Source: JAKANT01 sp035502095
GTDB taxonomy: Bacteria; Pseudomonadota; Gammaproteobacteria; Burkholderiales; Burkholderiaceae_F
Assembly (NCBI GenBank): GCA_035502095.1
Contig: DATJUX010000025.1
Location: forward strand, 1 to 64,000
DNA length: 64,000 bases
Direction: 5' to 3'
Each line of letters starts with the position of its first letter. Position 1 is the stretch's first letter. The position numbers and the translations under genes were made by a program. The notes beneath the pieces are model-generated. The model did no database searches and had not been told where the DNA came from. It saw only the letters and a program-made list of their open reading frames with translations. This document shows positions 25,470-36,857 of this stretch, one piece after another.

Positions 25470-27308
25470 ATGACAAGACCCATCAGGCAGCTGCTGCTCG
25501 TGTTGGCAGTAGCGTTGCTTGCTGCTTGCGGTGGCGGATCGAGCAACACCGGGACCGGTTCCGGGACGACCAGCACCGCGAGTCAGACGGTTGTCACGGG
25601 AACGATGACCGGCCTCGGCGGCGTGACCGTCGACGGCGTCACCTATGGCGGCGCGTCGACGACGGTCGCGATGGACGTCGATCCGCGTGCGGAGACGCCC
25701 GCCACCATGGCCGACCTGAAAGTCGGCCAGCAGGTCGAAGTGCAGGTCGATGACAACGGCCAGGCGACCAAGGTCCTGGTGCGCGCGAACGTCATCGGCA
25801 CGATCGATTCGATCGACCTCACCGGCTCCAGTTTTACCGCCGCGGGACAGACGATCCTGGTCACCACGGGCGGCGACGGCGCGACGATCTTCGAAGGCGT
25901 CGACGGCCTGGCCGGGCTCAAGGTCGGCGACCTGGTCGAGGTCCACGGCACGCTCAACACCTCGGGCAACGTCGTCGCCACACGGGTCGAACTCAAGCCC
26001 TCCGACGGCGTCGTGCGCGTGCGCACCAGCGGCTTCGTCAGCAATCTCGACACGACGGCCAAGACGTTCACGCTCGGCTCGTTCACCATCGACTACTCGG
26101 CGGCGACGCTCGTGCCCGGCAACGCCACCCTCGCCAACGGCGAACTCGTGTTTGTCTTCAGCGACCAGCTTCCGAGCGGCAGCACGCTGGCGGCCAAGGC
26201 GATTCGCATCGCCAGGACGCCTGCGCTTTCCGGCCAGAAATTCGTCATCGGCGGCCTGGTCACCAACGCGAGCTCCGATGGCAAGACCTTCATGGTCGAC
26301 GGCATCTCGGTCGATGCGAGCAATGCCCAGATCCGGGGCCCGAACAATCCGACCTTCGCGGACATCCAGAACATGGCGCTGGTGCGGGTGGTGGGCACGC
26401 TGAGCGGCAGCGGGTCGTCGACGGTGCTCACCGCGACGCAGGTATGGATCATTCCCGCATCGCAGGAACGGGTCATCCTGCTGGTCGGCCAGGTCACCGA
26501 CTTCGTGTCCGTGTCGAGCTTCAACGTGCGCGGAACGCCGGTGGACGCCTCGGCGGCGACGTTCGTCAACGGCACCAAGGACGACCTGAAGAACGACGCG
26601 TTCGTGAGCGTCAAGGGGCACATCAACGGCGACCTCGTGCAGGCCGACCAGGTGACCTTCCTCACTCCGCCGCAGAACGTGACGTTCCACCTGTTCGGCG
26701 CAGTGAGCGACTACAACGCCAGCGCGGGCACGTTCCGGATGGTCGGCATCGACATGACGCTATCGAGCAGCGCGACGTTCGAAAACGGCACGCTGGCCGA
26801 CTTCGGCAACGGCGACCTGGTCCAGGTCACCGGCATGTTCAACGGTACGACCTTCCTCGTGAGCGACGTGCGCTTCTTCGCGCCGACCCCGTTGTCGATT
26901 TTCATCAGCGGCACGATCTCGGACGTCACCGCGACCGCCTTCACGCTCAACGGCACGAGCATCGCCATCAATGCGCAGACGACGATCACCGGCGGGCCGT
27001 TGGCGGACGGTCAGTTCGTCCAGGTGCAGGCGCAGTGCGCTTCGACGACCAGCACGACGCCGGGTTGCGCCTTGGTGGCGACCAGCGTCGAGGTGCGGGC
27101 GCCGATGGCCACCGCGCGGCTGATCGGGCCGATCACGGACTTCGTGTCACAGTCCAGCTTCAAGGTTCAGGAACAATCGATCGACGCAAGCGGCGCGACG
27201 TTCAAGAACGGCGCGGCGAGCGATCTCGCCAACGGCCAGCAGGTGCTCATCGACGGCAACCTGAGCGGCGGCACGGTGGTCGCGACGCTGGTCGTGTTCC
27301 TGCATTGA
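25470..27308 (+). CDS. Repetitive DUF5666 lipoprotein
   Basis: A 612-residue surface or periplasmic protein with a lipoprotein signal (VALLAACGGG, Cys21). The mature part is a chain of about seven beta-rich modules of 65-80 residues, each with a core like VDASAATFxNG followed by GxxVxVxG and VxATxV, matching DUF5666. There are no catalytic motifs. The modules are probably OB-like or beta-sandwich units; their function is unknown. A good Shine-Dalgarno (CAGGAG) lies 7 bases before the ATG. It is convergent with ghrA over a strong hairpin. Confidence 0.88.
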   Translation: MTRPIRQLLLVLAVALLAACGGGSSNTGTGSGTTSTASQTVVTGTMTGLGGVTVDGVTYGGASTTVAMDVDPRAETPATMADLKVGQQVEVQVDDNGQATKVLVRANVIGTIDSIDLTGSSFTAAGQTILVTTGGDGATIFEGVDGLAGLKVGDLVEVHGTLNTSGNVVATRVELKPSDGVVRVRTSGFVSNLDTTAKTFTLGSFTIDYSAATLVPGNATLANGELVFVFSDQLPSGSTLAAKAIRIARTPALSGQKFVIGGLVTNASSDGKTFMVDGISVDASNAQIRGPNNPTFADIQNMALVRVVGTLSGSGSSTVLTATQVWIIPASQERVILLVGQVTDFVSVSSFNVRGTPVDASAATFVNGTKDDLKNDAFVSVKGHINGDLVQADQVTFLTPPQNVTFHLFGAVSDYNASAGTFRMVGIDMTLSSSATFENGTLADFGNGDLVQVTGMFNGTTFLVSDVRFFAPTPLSIFISGTISDVTATAFTLNGTSIAINAQTTITGGPLADGQFVQVQAQCASTTSTTPGCALVATSVEVRAPMATARLIGPITDFVSQSSFKVQEQSIDASGATFKNGAASDLANGQQVLIDGNLSGGTVVATLVVFLH

Positions 27309-27313
27309 AACGG

Positions 27314-27340
27314 GCGCGGCAGGTCAATAACCTGCCGCGC
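27314..27340. terminator. Bidirectional terminator-like hairpin
   Basis: GCGCGGCAGGT (27314-27324) and ACCTGCCGCGC (27330-27340) form a perfect 11-base-pair stem around a 5-base loop. It lies between the convergent DUF5666 and ghrA genes and overlaps the last codons of ghrA. No T-run follows on either side, so it may block RNA decay or act with Rho. Confidence 0.7.
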
Positions 27341-28277
27341 GATCGACATATCCGGGCAGGTCGCGCGCCTGCACGCCGTGTTCCAGCTGCGTGAGCGCCG
27401 CCGCGATCTGCTCGGCCGCCGGCCCGTACGGGGTCGGTCCGGAGAGATGCGGGGTCACCGTGATCTTCGGATGCGACCAGAACGCGTGCCCCGGCGGTAG
27501 CGGCTCGACACGAAACACGTCCAGGGTCGCGCTCGCGAGCTGCCCGCTGTCGAGCGCCGCCACGAGATCGTCGTCCGCGACGGTGCCGCCGCGCCCGACG
27601 TTGATCAGGTGCGCGCCGCGCGGCATCTGCGCGAATGCGCGGCGGTCCAGCAGGTTCTCCGTCTGCGCCGTCAGCGGCAGCGCGTTCACCAGCACTTCGG
27701 TACGCGCGAGGAAGGCGTCGAACCACGCCGGCCCCGCGAAAGTCTCGACGCCGGCGATCGCGCGCGGCCGCCGCGACCACCCCCGCACCGGGTAGCCGAA
27801 GCGCACCGCCGCTTCGACGATCGCCGCGCCGATCGCGCCGAGCCCGAGCACCCCCACGACCGGCGCGTCGCCGCGTGGCCGCGACGCGTTCCAGTCGCGC
27901 AGTCCCCCGGGCGGCGGGCCGAAGCGTTCCAGTCCGCGCACGATGCGCGCGATCGCAAAGCACACGTACTCGGCGATCTTCGGCGCCATGCCGGCGTCGA
28001 CCAGCCGCAGGATGGGCAGTGGCGCCGGCACCATGCCGCGCGCCAGCAGCGCATCGACGCCGGCGCCGAGATTGAACACCGCACGCAAGCCGGGCTCGGC
28101 CGCAAACAGCTCCGCCGGCGGGAGCCAGACGACGGCGTAGCGCGCACCGTGCGGCCTGCCGTCCCATACCGCGAGGTCGCAGCGCAGCCCGGCCGCGGCG
28201 AAGGCTTGCGCAAGCGCGTCGCGCCATCCGTCTTCGGACATGGTGCCGGTGGCGAGGATGATCTTCAGGTCGTTCAT
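27324..28277 (-). CDS. ghrA: Glyoxylate/hydroxypyruvate reductase A
   Basis: A 317-residue D-2-hydroxyacid dehydrogenase of the GhrA group. The NAD(P)-binding motif VLGLGAIGAAIVEA (about 144-157) is clear. The substrate-binding Arg (INVGRGG) and the catalytic Glu and His (HPKITVTPHLSG) are present. It reduces glyoxylate and hydroxypyruvate. It lies 22 bases after the biotin carboxylase gene on the same strand and could be read with the liu cluster. Confidence 0.9.
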   Translation of the reverse strand: MNDLKIILATGTMSEDGWRDALAQAFAAAGLRCDLAVWDGRPHGARYAVVWLPPAELFAAEPGLRAVFNLGAGVDALLARGMVPAPLPILRLVDAGMAPKIAEYVCFAIARIVRGLERFGPPPGGLRDWNASRPRGDAPVVGVLGLGAIGAAIVEAAVRFGYPVRGWSRRPRAIAGVETFAGPAWFDAFLARTEVLVNALPLTAQTENLLDRRAFAQMPRGAHLINVGRGGTVADDDLVAALDSGQLASATLDVFRVEPLPPGHAFWSHPKITVTPHLSGPTPYGPAAEQIAAALTQLEHGVQARDLPGYVDRAAGY

Positions 28278-28299
28278 CGGCGGCGAACCCGGTTCTGGA

Positions 28300-30330
<2,031 letters not shown>

Positions 30331-30334
30331 GGAG

Positions 30335-30946
30335 TCAACCGGTCGAAGTGGACGAGGCTTCGCTCCGCCGCAGGAAGACGCGGCGGACGAAGCGGAAAAG
30401 CTTCGGCAACAGCCAGGCCGCGAAGAGCACGAACAACAGCACAATCGCCGCGGCGACGAGCGGGAACTTCAACACCAGCCACAACAGCCCGCCGACCAGC
30501 ACGTCTTCCGAGGTCGAAACGACGATGTTCGAAACCGGTTCCGGCGAAGCATTGACGGCGGCGCGTGCACCCGCCTTGGTGAAGTGACTGGTCGCGGCCA
30601 GCGTTCCGCCGACCAGCGCGGCGATGACGGCCCACGTCGCGTGGTCGGCACCCAGCGCGCCCGCCGCCAGCGCCGCACCGGCCGGAATGCGTATGAACGT
30701 GTGCACGGCGTCCCACAGCGTGTCGAGGGCCGGAATCTTGTCGGCGAAGAACTCGGCCAGAAACATCACGCCGGCCACCGCGAGCACCGCCGGATGCGCA
30801 AGCACCTGCAACCCCGGCGGCAGCTGCACCCAGCCGGCGACGCCGACCAGCCCGACGATCAGCAGCACCGCATACAACCGCAAGCCGCTCGCGAATCCGA
30901 GCACGGCGGCGAGGGCGAGCAGTTGGGGGAGGTCGAAGGAATTCAT
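30335..30946 (-). CDS. DUF4126 membrane protein
   Basis: A 203-residue integral membrane protein with four or five hydrophobic segments and the DUF4126 pattern (ASGLRLYAVLL near the N-terminus, then ALDTLWDAVHTFIRIPAGA). The function of the family is unknown. It sits 4 bases upstream of liuD in the same orientation, within the liu cluster, without an obvious metabolic reason. The C-terminal tail is basic. Confidence 0.85.
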   Translation of the reverse strand: MNSFDLPQLLALAAVLGFASGLRLYAVLLIVGLVGVAGWVQLPPGLQVLAHPAVLAVAGVMFLAEFFADKIPALDTLWDAVHTFIRIPAGAALAAGALGADHATWAVIAALVGGTLAATSHFTKAGARAAVNASPEPVSNIVVSTSEDVLVGGLLWLVLKFPLVAAAIVLLFVLFAAWLLPKLFRFVRRVFLRRSEASSTSTG

Positions 30947-30949
30947 CTG

Positions 30950-31054
30950 GACGCGGATGACGCCGATCTTCGTCTCACAATCTCAAGCGGAATCGCATCG
31001 GTAACGTCTGCCTCAAGCAAACTCTGGCCTTGTTGATCCGCGTTCATCCGCGTC
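30950..31054. repeat. Dispersed inverted repeat, family B
   Basis: Left arm 30950-30968 begins GACGCGGATGAC; right arm 31035-31054 ends CATCCGCGTC and is its imperfect inverse (about 20 bases each, roughly 65 bases apart). A second copy lies at 57978-58028. It occupies the gap between the hydratase and DUF4126 genes. Confidence 0.6.
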
Positions 31055-31080
31055 AAGTTTTTCGCATTCGCCTCACGAAC

Positions 31081-31914
31081 CTACATCTCCTCATCATCCT
31101 CGCCCGCCGCGGCCTGTTCCGCCTCGAAATCGGCCAGCCAGCGTGGCTTGCGTTTTTCGAGGAATGCGCGCACGCCTTCCTTGCCGTCGTCCGAGCTGCG
31201 GACCGCGGCGATGCGCTCGGCCGTGTCGGCGAGCAGCCTCTCGTCGATCGGGCGGCCGCCGATCTCGCGCACCAGCCGCTTTGCCTCGCGCACGGCGTTG
31301 CCGCTGGTTTCCATCAGCGTCCCGAGCAATGCGTTGACGCGCGCGTCGAGTTCCTCCGGCGGCGCGATGTCGTGCACGAACCCGATCCGGTACGCCTCGG
31401 CGGCGGGGAACTTCTCGGCGCTGATGAAGTAGCGCCGTGCGGCGTTGGCGCCCATCGAACGCAGCACGTACGGACTGATGGTCGCCGGGATCAGGCCAAG
31501 GCGGGTCTCCGACAGGCAGAAGTTCACGTTGCTCGCCGCGAACGCGATATCGCACGCGGCGATGAGTCCCATGCCGCCCGCGTACGCATCGCCGTGCACG
31601 CGCGCGACCGTGGGCTTGGGGCACGTATCGATGACGTGCAACATGTCGGCGAGCGCGCGCGCATCGGTGCGGTTTTCCTGCGGGGAGTAGTTCGCCATGC
31701 GCCGCATCCAGTCGAGATCGGCGCCGGCACAGAAGGCCGGGCCGCGACCGGCGAGCACGATCGCGCGGATGCCGTCGTCGGCGCCGAGTTCGCGAAACGT
31801 CTGCGCCAGCTCGGCGATCATGGTTTCGTTGAAGGCGTTGCGCACCTTCTCGCGCGCCATCCGGACGACGGCGACACGGTGGGCGAGCGAAATCTCCAGC
31901 GTCTGTGCGCTCAT
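31081..31914 (-). CDS. liuC: Enoyl-CoA hydratase, methylglutaconyl-CoA hydratase type
   Basis: A 277-residue crotonase-fold enzyme. The oxyanion-hole segments are AFCAGADLDWMRRM and DAYAGGMGLIAACD; the LSETRLGLIPATISPYV run is typical of the LiuC branch, where catalytic acidic residues line the pocket. In leucine breakdown it would hydrate 3-methylglutaconyl-CoA to HMG-CoA. The alternative is isohexenylglutaconyl-CoA hydratase of terpene degradation. Its ATG overlaps the stop of the upstream hydrolase gene. No HMG-CoA lyase gene is in the window. Confidence 0.87.
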   Translation of the reverse strand: MSAQTLEISLAHRVAVVRMAREKVRNAFNETMIAELAQTFRELGADDGIRAIVLAGRGPAFCAGADLDWMRRMANYSPQENRTDARALADMLHVIDTCPKPTVARVHGDAYAGGMGLIAACDIAFAASNVNFCLSETRLGLIPATISPYVLRSMGANAARRYFISAEKFPAAEAYRIGFVHDIAPPEELDARVNALLGTLMETSGNAVREAKRLVREIGGRPIDERLLADTAERIAAVRSSDDGKEGVRAFLEKRKPRWLADFEAEQAAAGEDDEEM

Positions 31915-32756
31915 TTGAGTACCCGCGTCAGGAAGGCATCCATCTCCGCCTGCGCCTGCGCGCCGGCGACCGGATTGGCGCCGAGATGAACGCCGGCCGG
32001 ATCGACGCCGTTCGAAACATCGCTCCAGAACCGCACCGGCGCCGTTCCGTCGAAGCCGTGATAGCTGTCGGGGTAGACGCGGACGGTCACGTCCGCGCCG
32101 GGTTCCTGCTGCCGCGTGCGTTCGGCCAGCTGGATGCAGCTCGCCGGCGGCGTCCAGTCATCCTTTTCCCCCAGCAGCATCAAAAGCGGGATGTCGATCC
32201 GGAACGGCATCTTGAGCAGGGCGTTGCAGCCGGGGTAGAAGACCACGGCGCCGGCGAGCGGCGCGGCGAACCCCGGGCGCGCGGTGTTGATGGCGTTGAG
32301 CGTCGTCATCGCTCCGTGCGACCAGCCGAGCAGCACGAGGCGCTTCGGATCGACGTCGGGCTGGCGCGCGAGCCAGTGCACGGCGGCCGCCACGTCGGCG
32401 CGGCGCGTTTCGACCGTGATGGTGCGTTCGTTGTTCTTCACCGTGCAGATCGAGGCCATCGCGCGCGGCCTGAAGCTGTCCGGCAGCAGCACGTGATACC
32501 CGGCGTGATGCAGAAGCTCGACGTAGTGCGGGTAGCGCGGATCGAACGTCTTGCCGTCGCGCCGGTAGAGACCGCCGCACCCATGCAGCGCGACCACCGC
32601 CGGCCGCGGCGTGCCTGCGCCGGCGAGCGGCTCCCAGTGAGCAACCACCGGCGAGCCGTCGGCGGCAAGGTCGATCACGCCCGGCCTTTGCGCCGGCGGT
32701 GCGGCGGCGCAGCCGACGCAGGCCAGGACCGCGAGCGAAGCAACGCCGTTTCTCAC
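31911..32756 (-). CDS. Exported alpha/beta hydrolase, dienelactone hydrolase-like
   Basis: A 281-residue hydrolase starting at GTG, with a short lipoprotein-type signal (LAVLACVGC). The nucleophile motif is GWSHGA, the acid is in LLGEKDDW, and the His is in DSYHGFDG; ALHGCGG provides the oxyanion hole. It resembles the dienelactone hydrolase (DLH) family, but its substrate is unknown. GTG and ATG overlaps with both neighbours couple it tightly into the liu operon, which is an unusual place for an exported esterase. Confidence 0.85.
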   Translation of the reverse strand: MRNGVASLAVLACVGCAAAPPAQRPGVIDLAADGSPVVAHWEPLAGAGTPRPAVVALHGCGGLYRRDGKTFDPRYPHYVELLHHAGYHVLLPDSFRPRAMASICTVKNNERTITVETRRADVAAAVHWLARQPDVDPKRLVLLGWSHGAMTTLNAINTARPGFAAPLAGAVVFYPGCNALLKMPFRIDIPLLMLLGEKDDWTPPASCIQLAERTRQQEPGADVTVRVYPDSYHGFDGTAPVRFWSDVSNGVDPAGVHLGANPVAGAQAQAEMDAFLTRVLK

Positions 32757-33916
32757 GCCGCCCCCCACCGCTTGGCCACCTCCTCGAGCATCACTTCGGT
32801 CGCGCCGCCGCCGATCGCCAGCACGCGCGCGTCGCGCACCAGGCGTTCGATCGGGCTCTCGCGCAGGTAGCCCGCGCCGCCGTGGAACTGCTGGCAGTCG
32901 TACATGACGTCGTTGACGAGCTCGCCGGTCAGCGCCTTGAGCATCGAGACATCGCGCACGGCGTCGCGGCCCTGGTCCATCTTCCAGGCGCAGTGATACA
33001 GGAACTGGCGCGCCGCCTCGACCTGCGCGGCGCGCATCGAAAGCCGCTGCCGTACCGCCTGCCGGTCCCAGAGCGTGCCGCCGAATGCCTTGCGCTCGCG
33101 GACGTACCGCCAGGTCAGGTCGAGTGCCGTCTGCGCTTCCCCGATGGCCATGCTGGCGAGCGCGATCCGCTCGACCTGGAAGTTGTTCATGATCGCGTAG
33201 AAACCGCGGTGCTGCTCGCCGAGCAGGTTGGCCGCGGGCACGCGGCAGCCGTCGAATATCAGCTCGGCGGTGTCGGAGGCAAGCCAGCCATGCTTGGCCA
33301 GCGCGCGCCCCACGCGCAGTCCGGGCGTGCCGCGCTCGACCGCGAACATCGAGATGCCATGCGCGCCGCGCCCGGGCTGCGCAGCGGATTCGGTGCGGGC
33401 CGCCACGAACAGCAGCTCCGCGTGCACGCCGTTGGTGATGAACATCTTGGTGCCGTCGAGCACGTAGTGATCGCCGCTGCGCACCGCCCGCGTGCGGATC
33501 GCCGCGACGTCCGAGCCGGTGTCCGGTTCGCTGATCGCCACCGCGGTGATCGACTCGCCGGCGACGATGCCGGGCAGCCAGCGCTGCCGCTGCGCGGCGG
33601 TGCCGGCATGGACGAGGTGCGGGCTTGCCATGTCGGTGTGCACCAGCACCGTGATGACGAAACCGCCGCACGTCGAGCGCGCGAGCGCCTCCTGGAACAC
33701 GACGTTGGTGATCGTGTCCGCGCCGGCGCCGCCCTCGGCCTCGGCGATCGTCAGGCCGAGCCAGCCGAGCTTGCCCATCCGGCGCAGCACCTCGCGCGGC
33801 ACGAACCCTTGCGCGTCCCATGCGGCGGCGTGCGGCTCGACCTCCTGCGCGAGGAAGCGCGCCACCTGGCGGCGCAGCTCCTCGTGTTCAGGGCGCGTAT
33901 GGACGCTGTCGCTCAC
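32753..33916 (-). CDS. liuA: Acyl-CoA dehydrogenase, isovaleryl-CoA dehydrogenase type
   Basis: A 387-residue FAD enzyme that alpha,beta-dehydrogenates an acyl-CoA. Signatures: AISEPDTGSDV, YVLDGTKMFITNG, FHGGAGYLRESP and RLVRDARVLAIGGG. The medium-chain catalytic Glu position (YEGT in MCAD) is Gly here, whereas a Glu is present in FQVERIALA, the placement used by isovaleryl-CoA dehydrogenase. This supports isovaleryl-CoA or a related branched substrate; citronellyl-CoA dehydrogenase (AtuD) is possible. It follows the carboxyltransferase gene by 9 bases. Confidence 0.85.
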   Translation of the reverse strand: MSDSVHTRPEHEELRRQVARFLAQEVEPHAAAWDAQGFVPREVLRRMGKLGWLGLTIAEAEGGAGADTITNVVFQEALARSTCGGFVITVLVHTDMASPHLVHAGTAAQRQRWLPGIVAGESITAVAISEPDTGSDVAAIRTRAVRSGDHYVLDGTKMFITNGVHAELLFVAARTESAAQPGRGAHGISMFAVERGTPGLRVGRALAKHGWLASDTAELIFDGCRVPAANLLGEQHRGFYAIMNNFQVERIALASMAIGEAQTALDLTWRYVRERKAFGGTLWDRQAVRQRLSMRAAQVEAARQFLYHCAWKMDQGRDAVRDVSMLKALTGELVNDVMYDCQQFHGGAGYLRESPIERLVRDARVLAIGGGATEVMLEEVAKRWGAA

Positions 33917-33925
33917 CGCTAAAGC

Positions 33926-35533
33926 CTACATGCGGAACACGCCGAACCGCGTGGCCGGGACCGGCGCGTTGAGCGCCGCCGAGAGACCAAGTGCCAGGCA
34001 CATGCGGGTGTCGAGCGGATCGATCACGCCGTCGTCCCACAGGCGCGCGCTGGCGTAGTAAGGGTGGCCCTGGTGCTCGTATTGCTCGAGGATGGGGCGC
34101 TTGAACGCGGCTTCTTCTTCGGCCGACCAGGCGCCGCCGCGGCCTTCGATGCCGTCGCGCCGCACCGTGGCGAGCACGCTCGCCGCCTGCTCGCCGCCCA
34201 TGACGCTGATGCGCGCGTTCGGCCACATCCACAAGAACCGCGGCGAATAGGCACGCCCGGACATGCCGTAGTTGCCGGCCCCGAACGATCCGCCGATGAT
34301 GACCGTGAACTTCGGCACCTGCGCGCACGCGACCGCGGTCACCATTTTCGCGCCGTGGCGCGCGATGCCTTCGTTCTCGTACTTGCGCCCGACCATGAAC
34401 CCGGTGATGTTCTGCAGGAAAACGAGCGGGACGCGGCGCTGGCAGCACAGCTCGATGAAATGCGCGCCCTTCTGCGCGCTCTCGGAAAACAGGATGCCGT
34501 TGTTGGCGATGATGCCCACCGGCAACCCGTGGATCCACGCGAAGCCGGTCACCAGCGTCGTGCCATAACGCGCTTTCCACTCGTCGAGTTCCGAGCCGTC
34601 GACGAGGCGGGCGATCACCTCGCGCACGTCGTACGGCTTGCGCGTGTCCGTGGGGATGACGCCGTAGAGCTCGCGCGGATCGGCGAGCGGTTCGCGCGCT
34701 TCGCGCGTCTGCAGCGGGTGCGGCTTGGTGTAGTTGGTGGTGGCGAGGATGCGCCGCGCGAGCGCGAGCGCATGGGCGTCGTTGACGGCCAAATGGTCGG
34801 CAACGCCGGAAAGGCGCGTGTGTACGTCGCCGCCGCCGAGGTCCTCCGCGCTCACGATTTCGCCGATCGCAGCCTTCACCAGCGGCGGACCGCCGAGAAA
34901 GATCGTGCCCTGATTGCGGACGATGATCGATTCGTCGCTCATCGCCGGCACGTAAGCGCCGCCGGCCGTGCACGAGCCCATCACGACCGCGATCTGCGGC
35001 ACGCCCAGCGCCGACAGCGTCGCCTGGTTGTAGAAGATGCGGCCGAAATGCTCGCGGTCGGGGAACACGTCGTCCTGGTTCGGCAGGTTCGCGCCGCCCG
35101 AGTCGACCAGGTAGATGCACGGCAGGCGGTTCTCGCGCGCGATCTCCTGCGCGCGCAGGTGTTTCTTGACCGTGACCGGATAGTAGGTGCCGCCCTTGAC
35201 GGTGGCGTCGTTGGAGACGATCACGCATTCGCGGCCGCCGACCCGCCCGACGCCGGTGATGATGCCGGCGCACGGCGCCTCGTCGCCGTACATGCCGAAC
35301 GCCGCCAGCTGCGACAGCTCGAGGAATGGCGTACCCGGATCGAGCAGCAGCTGCACGCGGTCGCGCGGCAGCAGCTTGCCGCGCGCGGCGTGCTTCTTGC
35401 GCGCCTCCTCGCCACCGCCCTCCGCGATCTTCGCGACCTTGCCTTTCAGGTCGGCCACCAGCGCGCGCATGGTGTCGGACGCAGCACGAAAATCATCGGA
35501 ACGCGAATTGAGCCTGCTTTCGAGGACGGTCAT
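33926..35533 (-). CDS. liuB: Methylcrotonyl-CoA carboxylase carboxyltransferase subunit
   Basis: A 535-residue carboxyltransferase, beta partner of the biotin carboxylase at 28300-30330. The N-terminal half binds acyl-CoA (GKLLPRDRVQLLLDPGTPFL, then VSNDATVKGGTYYPVTVKKH); the C-terminal half has GSFGAGNYGMSGRAY and WPNARISVMGGEQAA, which match MCC beta rather than geranyl-CoA carboxylase. Length is normal. The start is the ATG of MTVLESRL; an upstream extension overlaps the MFS gene and is not real. It is the first gene of the liu operon here; I see no clear LiuR/MerR site in the 77-base gap before it. Confidence 0.92.
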   Translation of the reverse strand: MTVLESRLNSRSDDFRAASDTMRALVADLKGKVAKIAEGGGEEARKKHAARGKLLPRDRVQLLLDPGTPFLELSQLAAFGMYGDEAPCAGIITGVGRVGGRECVIVSNDATVKGGTYYPVTVKKHLRAQEIARENRLPCIYLVDSGGANLPNQDDVFPDREHFGRIFYNQATLSALGVPQIAVVMGSCTAGGAYVPAMSDESIIVRNQGTIFLGGPPLVKAAIGEIVSAEDLGGGDVHTRLSGVADHLAVNDAHALALARRILATTNYTKPHPLQTREAREPLADPRELYGVIPTDTRKPYDVREVIARLVDGSELDEWKARYGTTLVTGFAWIHGLPVGIIANNGILFSESAQKGAHFIELCCQRRVPLVFLQNITGFMVGRKYENEGIARHGAKMVTAVACAQVPKFTVIIGGSFGAGNYGMSGRAYSPRFLWMWPNARISVMGGEQAASVLATVRRDGIEGRGGAWSAEEEAAFKRPILEQYEHQGHPYYASARLWDDGVIDPLDTRMCLALGLSAALNAPVPATRFGVFRM

Positions 35534-35610
35534 CGGGAATCGACGCGTGTGCCGGGGACGGCAATCGTAGTGCAGGAGTCTGCGGCGCCGGGAAAGGGAA
35601 TGACCGCGAT

Positions 35611-36846
35611 TTACTGCGCCGCTCCGACCGTGGCCGGACGAGCCTGGCGGTGGCGGGCGAAATGCACCGCCGCCATGCCGAGCGCGGCCAGGTTGAGGGC
35701 GGACGAGAGCAGGTAGGGCAGCCCGACGCGCCAGTCGTTCGCGGGCAGATGACTGACCTCGGCCAGCAACGGCGTGCCGATCAGCGGTGCGATCACCACC
35801 ATCAGGCTCGCGAGCGAAGCCAGGGTGCCCATCACGAGGCCCTGTTCGCGCGGATCGGCAGCCTTCGAGATGAACGCCAGCATCGCCGGCCCGACCGCGT
35901 ACGCGAGGAAGTTGCAGAAAATGATCGCGTACATCATCCAGCCCTGGGTCGCCAGGCCGTAGCCGGCATACGCGAGCACGCCCGAGGCGAGGCCGCACAG
36001 CACGGCGCGCCGGTCTCCGAGCTTGCGCAGCAGCGGGCCGAGCAGCCCGCCCTGCACGACGGTCGCCGCGACGCCGACCACGAACAGCGAAAGGCCGGTT
36101 TCGCGCGGCCCCCAGCCAAAGCGAAACGCCGTGTAGAGCACCCACGTGGTGTGCAGGATGAATTGCGCCAGGTTGTTGATGGCGATCACCCCGACCAGCA
36201 GTCCGACATTGCGCAGGCGCGTCAGGCCCACCAGCGCCGCGAACGGATTGACGCGTCCGAACGCGATCGCCCTGCGCCGCTCGGGTGGCAGCGACTCCGG
36301 CACCACGGACGCGCCGTACAGGAAGTTGAGCGCGCACAACGCGGCGGCGACGAGGAATGGCAGCCGCACGTCGTAGTGTCCGAGCAGGCCGCCCAACACC
36401 GGGCCGAGGATGAAACCGATGCCGAAGGCCGCGCCGACGAGGCCGAGGCTCTTCGCGCGGCGCTCGGGCGGGGTCACGTCGGCCACGTAGGCGTTGGCCA
36501 CCGCCATGTTGGCCGACAGCGCGCCGCCCAGCACGCGCGTCGCGAGCAGCGCCAGCAGGCTCGTCACCTGCGTGGTCAGGAAGAACATCAGCCCCATGCC
36601 GGCCATCGACGACAGCAAGACGGGCCGCCGGCCGAACCGATCCGACAACGCGCCGAGCAGCGGCGCGCAGGCAAACTGCGCGCTGCCGAACGTCAGGACC
36701 AGGAGGCCGTACCAGTAGGTCTGCGCTTCGCGGCTCGCCGTGAACTCGCCGACGAGCATCGGCAGCACCGGGATGATCAACCCGATGCCGATCACGTCGA
36801 TCACCACCGTGACCAGCACGAAGGCGACCGCGGGCGGGCGGTGCAT
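35611..36846 (-). CDS. MFS exporter, TetA-like
   Basis: A 411-residue major facilitator transporter with 12 predicted membrane helices. Motif A is GALSDRFGRRPVLL between helices 2 and 3; the first helix contains DVIGIGLIIPVLPML, characteristic of the drug:H+ antiporter-1 TetA group; motif C-like GFILGPVLGG is in helix 5. The substrate is unknown, and TetA-like sequence does not establish tetracycline resistance. The ATG 12 bases after the GST stop was preferred over one inside the GST gene. Confidence 0.88.
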   Translation of the reverse strand: MHRPPAVAFVLVTVVIDVIGIGLIIPVLPMLVGEFTASREAQTYWYGLLVLTFGSAQFACAPLLGALSDRFGRRPVLLSSMAGMGLMFFLTTQVTSLLALLATRVLGGALSANMAVANAYVADVTPPERRAKSLGLVGAAFGIGFILGPVLGGLLGHYDVRLPFLVAAALCALNFLYGASVVPESLPPERRRAIAFGRVNPFAALVGLTRLRNVGLLVGVIAINNLAQFILHTTWVLYTAFRFGWGPRETGLSLFVVGVAATVVQGGLLGPLLRKLGDRRAVLCGLASGVLAYAGYGLATQGWMMYAIIFCNFLAYAVGPAMLAFISKAADPREQGLVMGTLASLASLMVVIAPLIGTPLLAEVSHLPANDWRVGLPYLLSSALNLAALGMAAVHFARHRQARPATVGAAQ

Positions 36847-36857
36847 CGACGACCCGC

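Noticed and set aside
35611..36846. Tetracycline resistance gene
   Set aside because: The sequence is of the TetA-like exporter group, but such homology is common among chromosomal exporters and does not show drug resistance.
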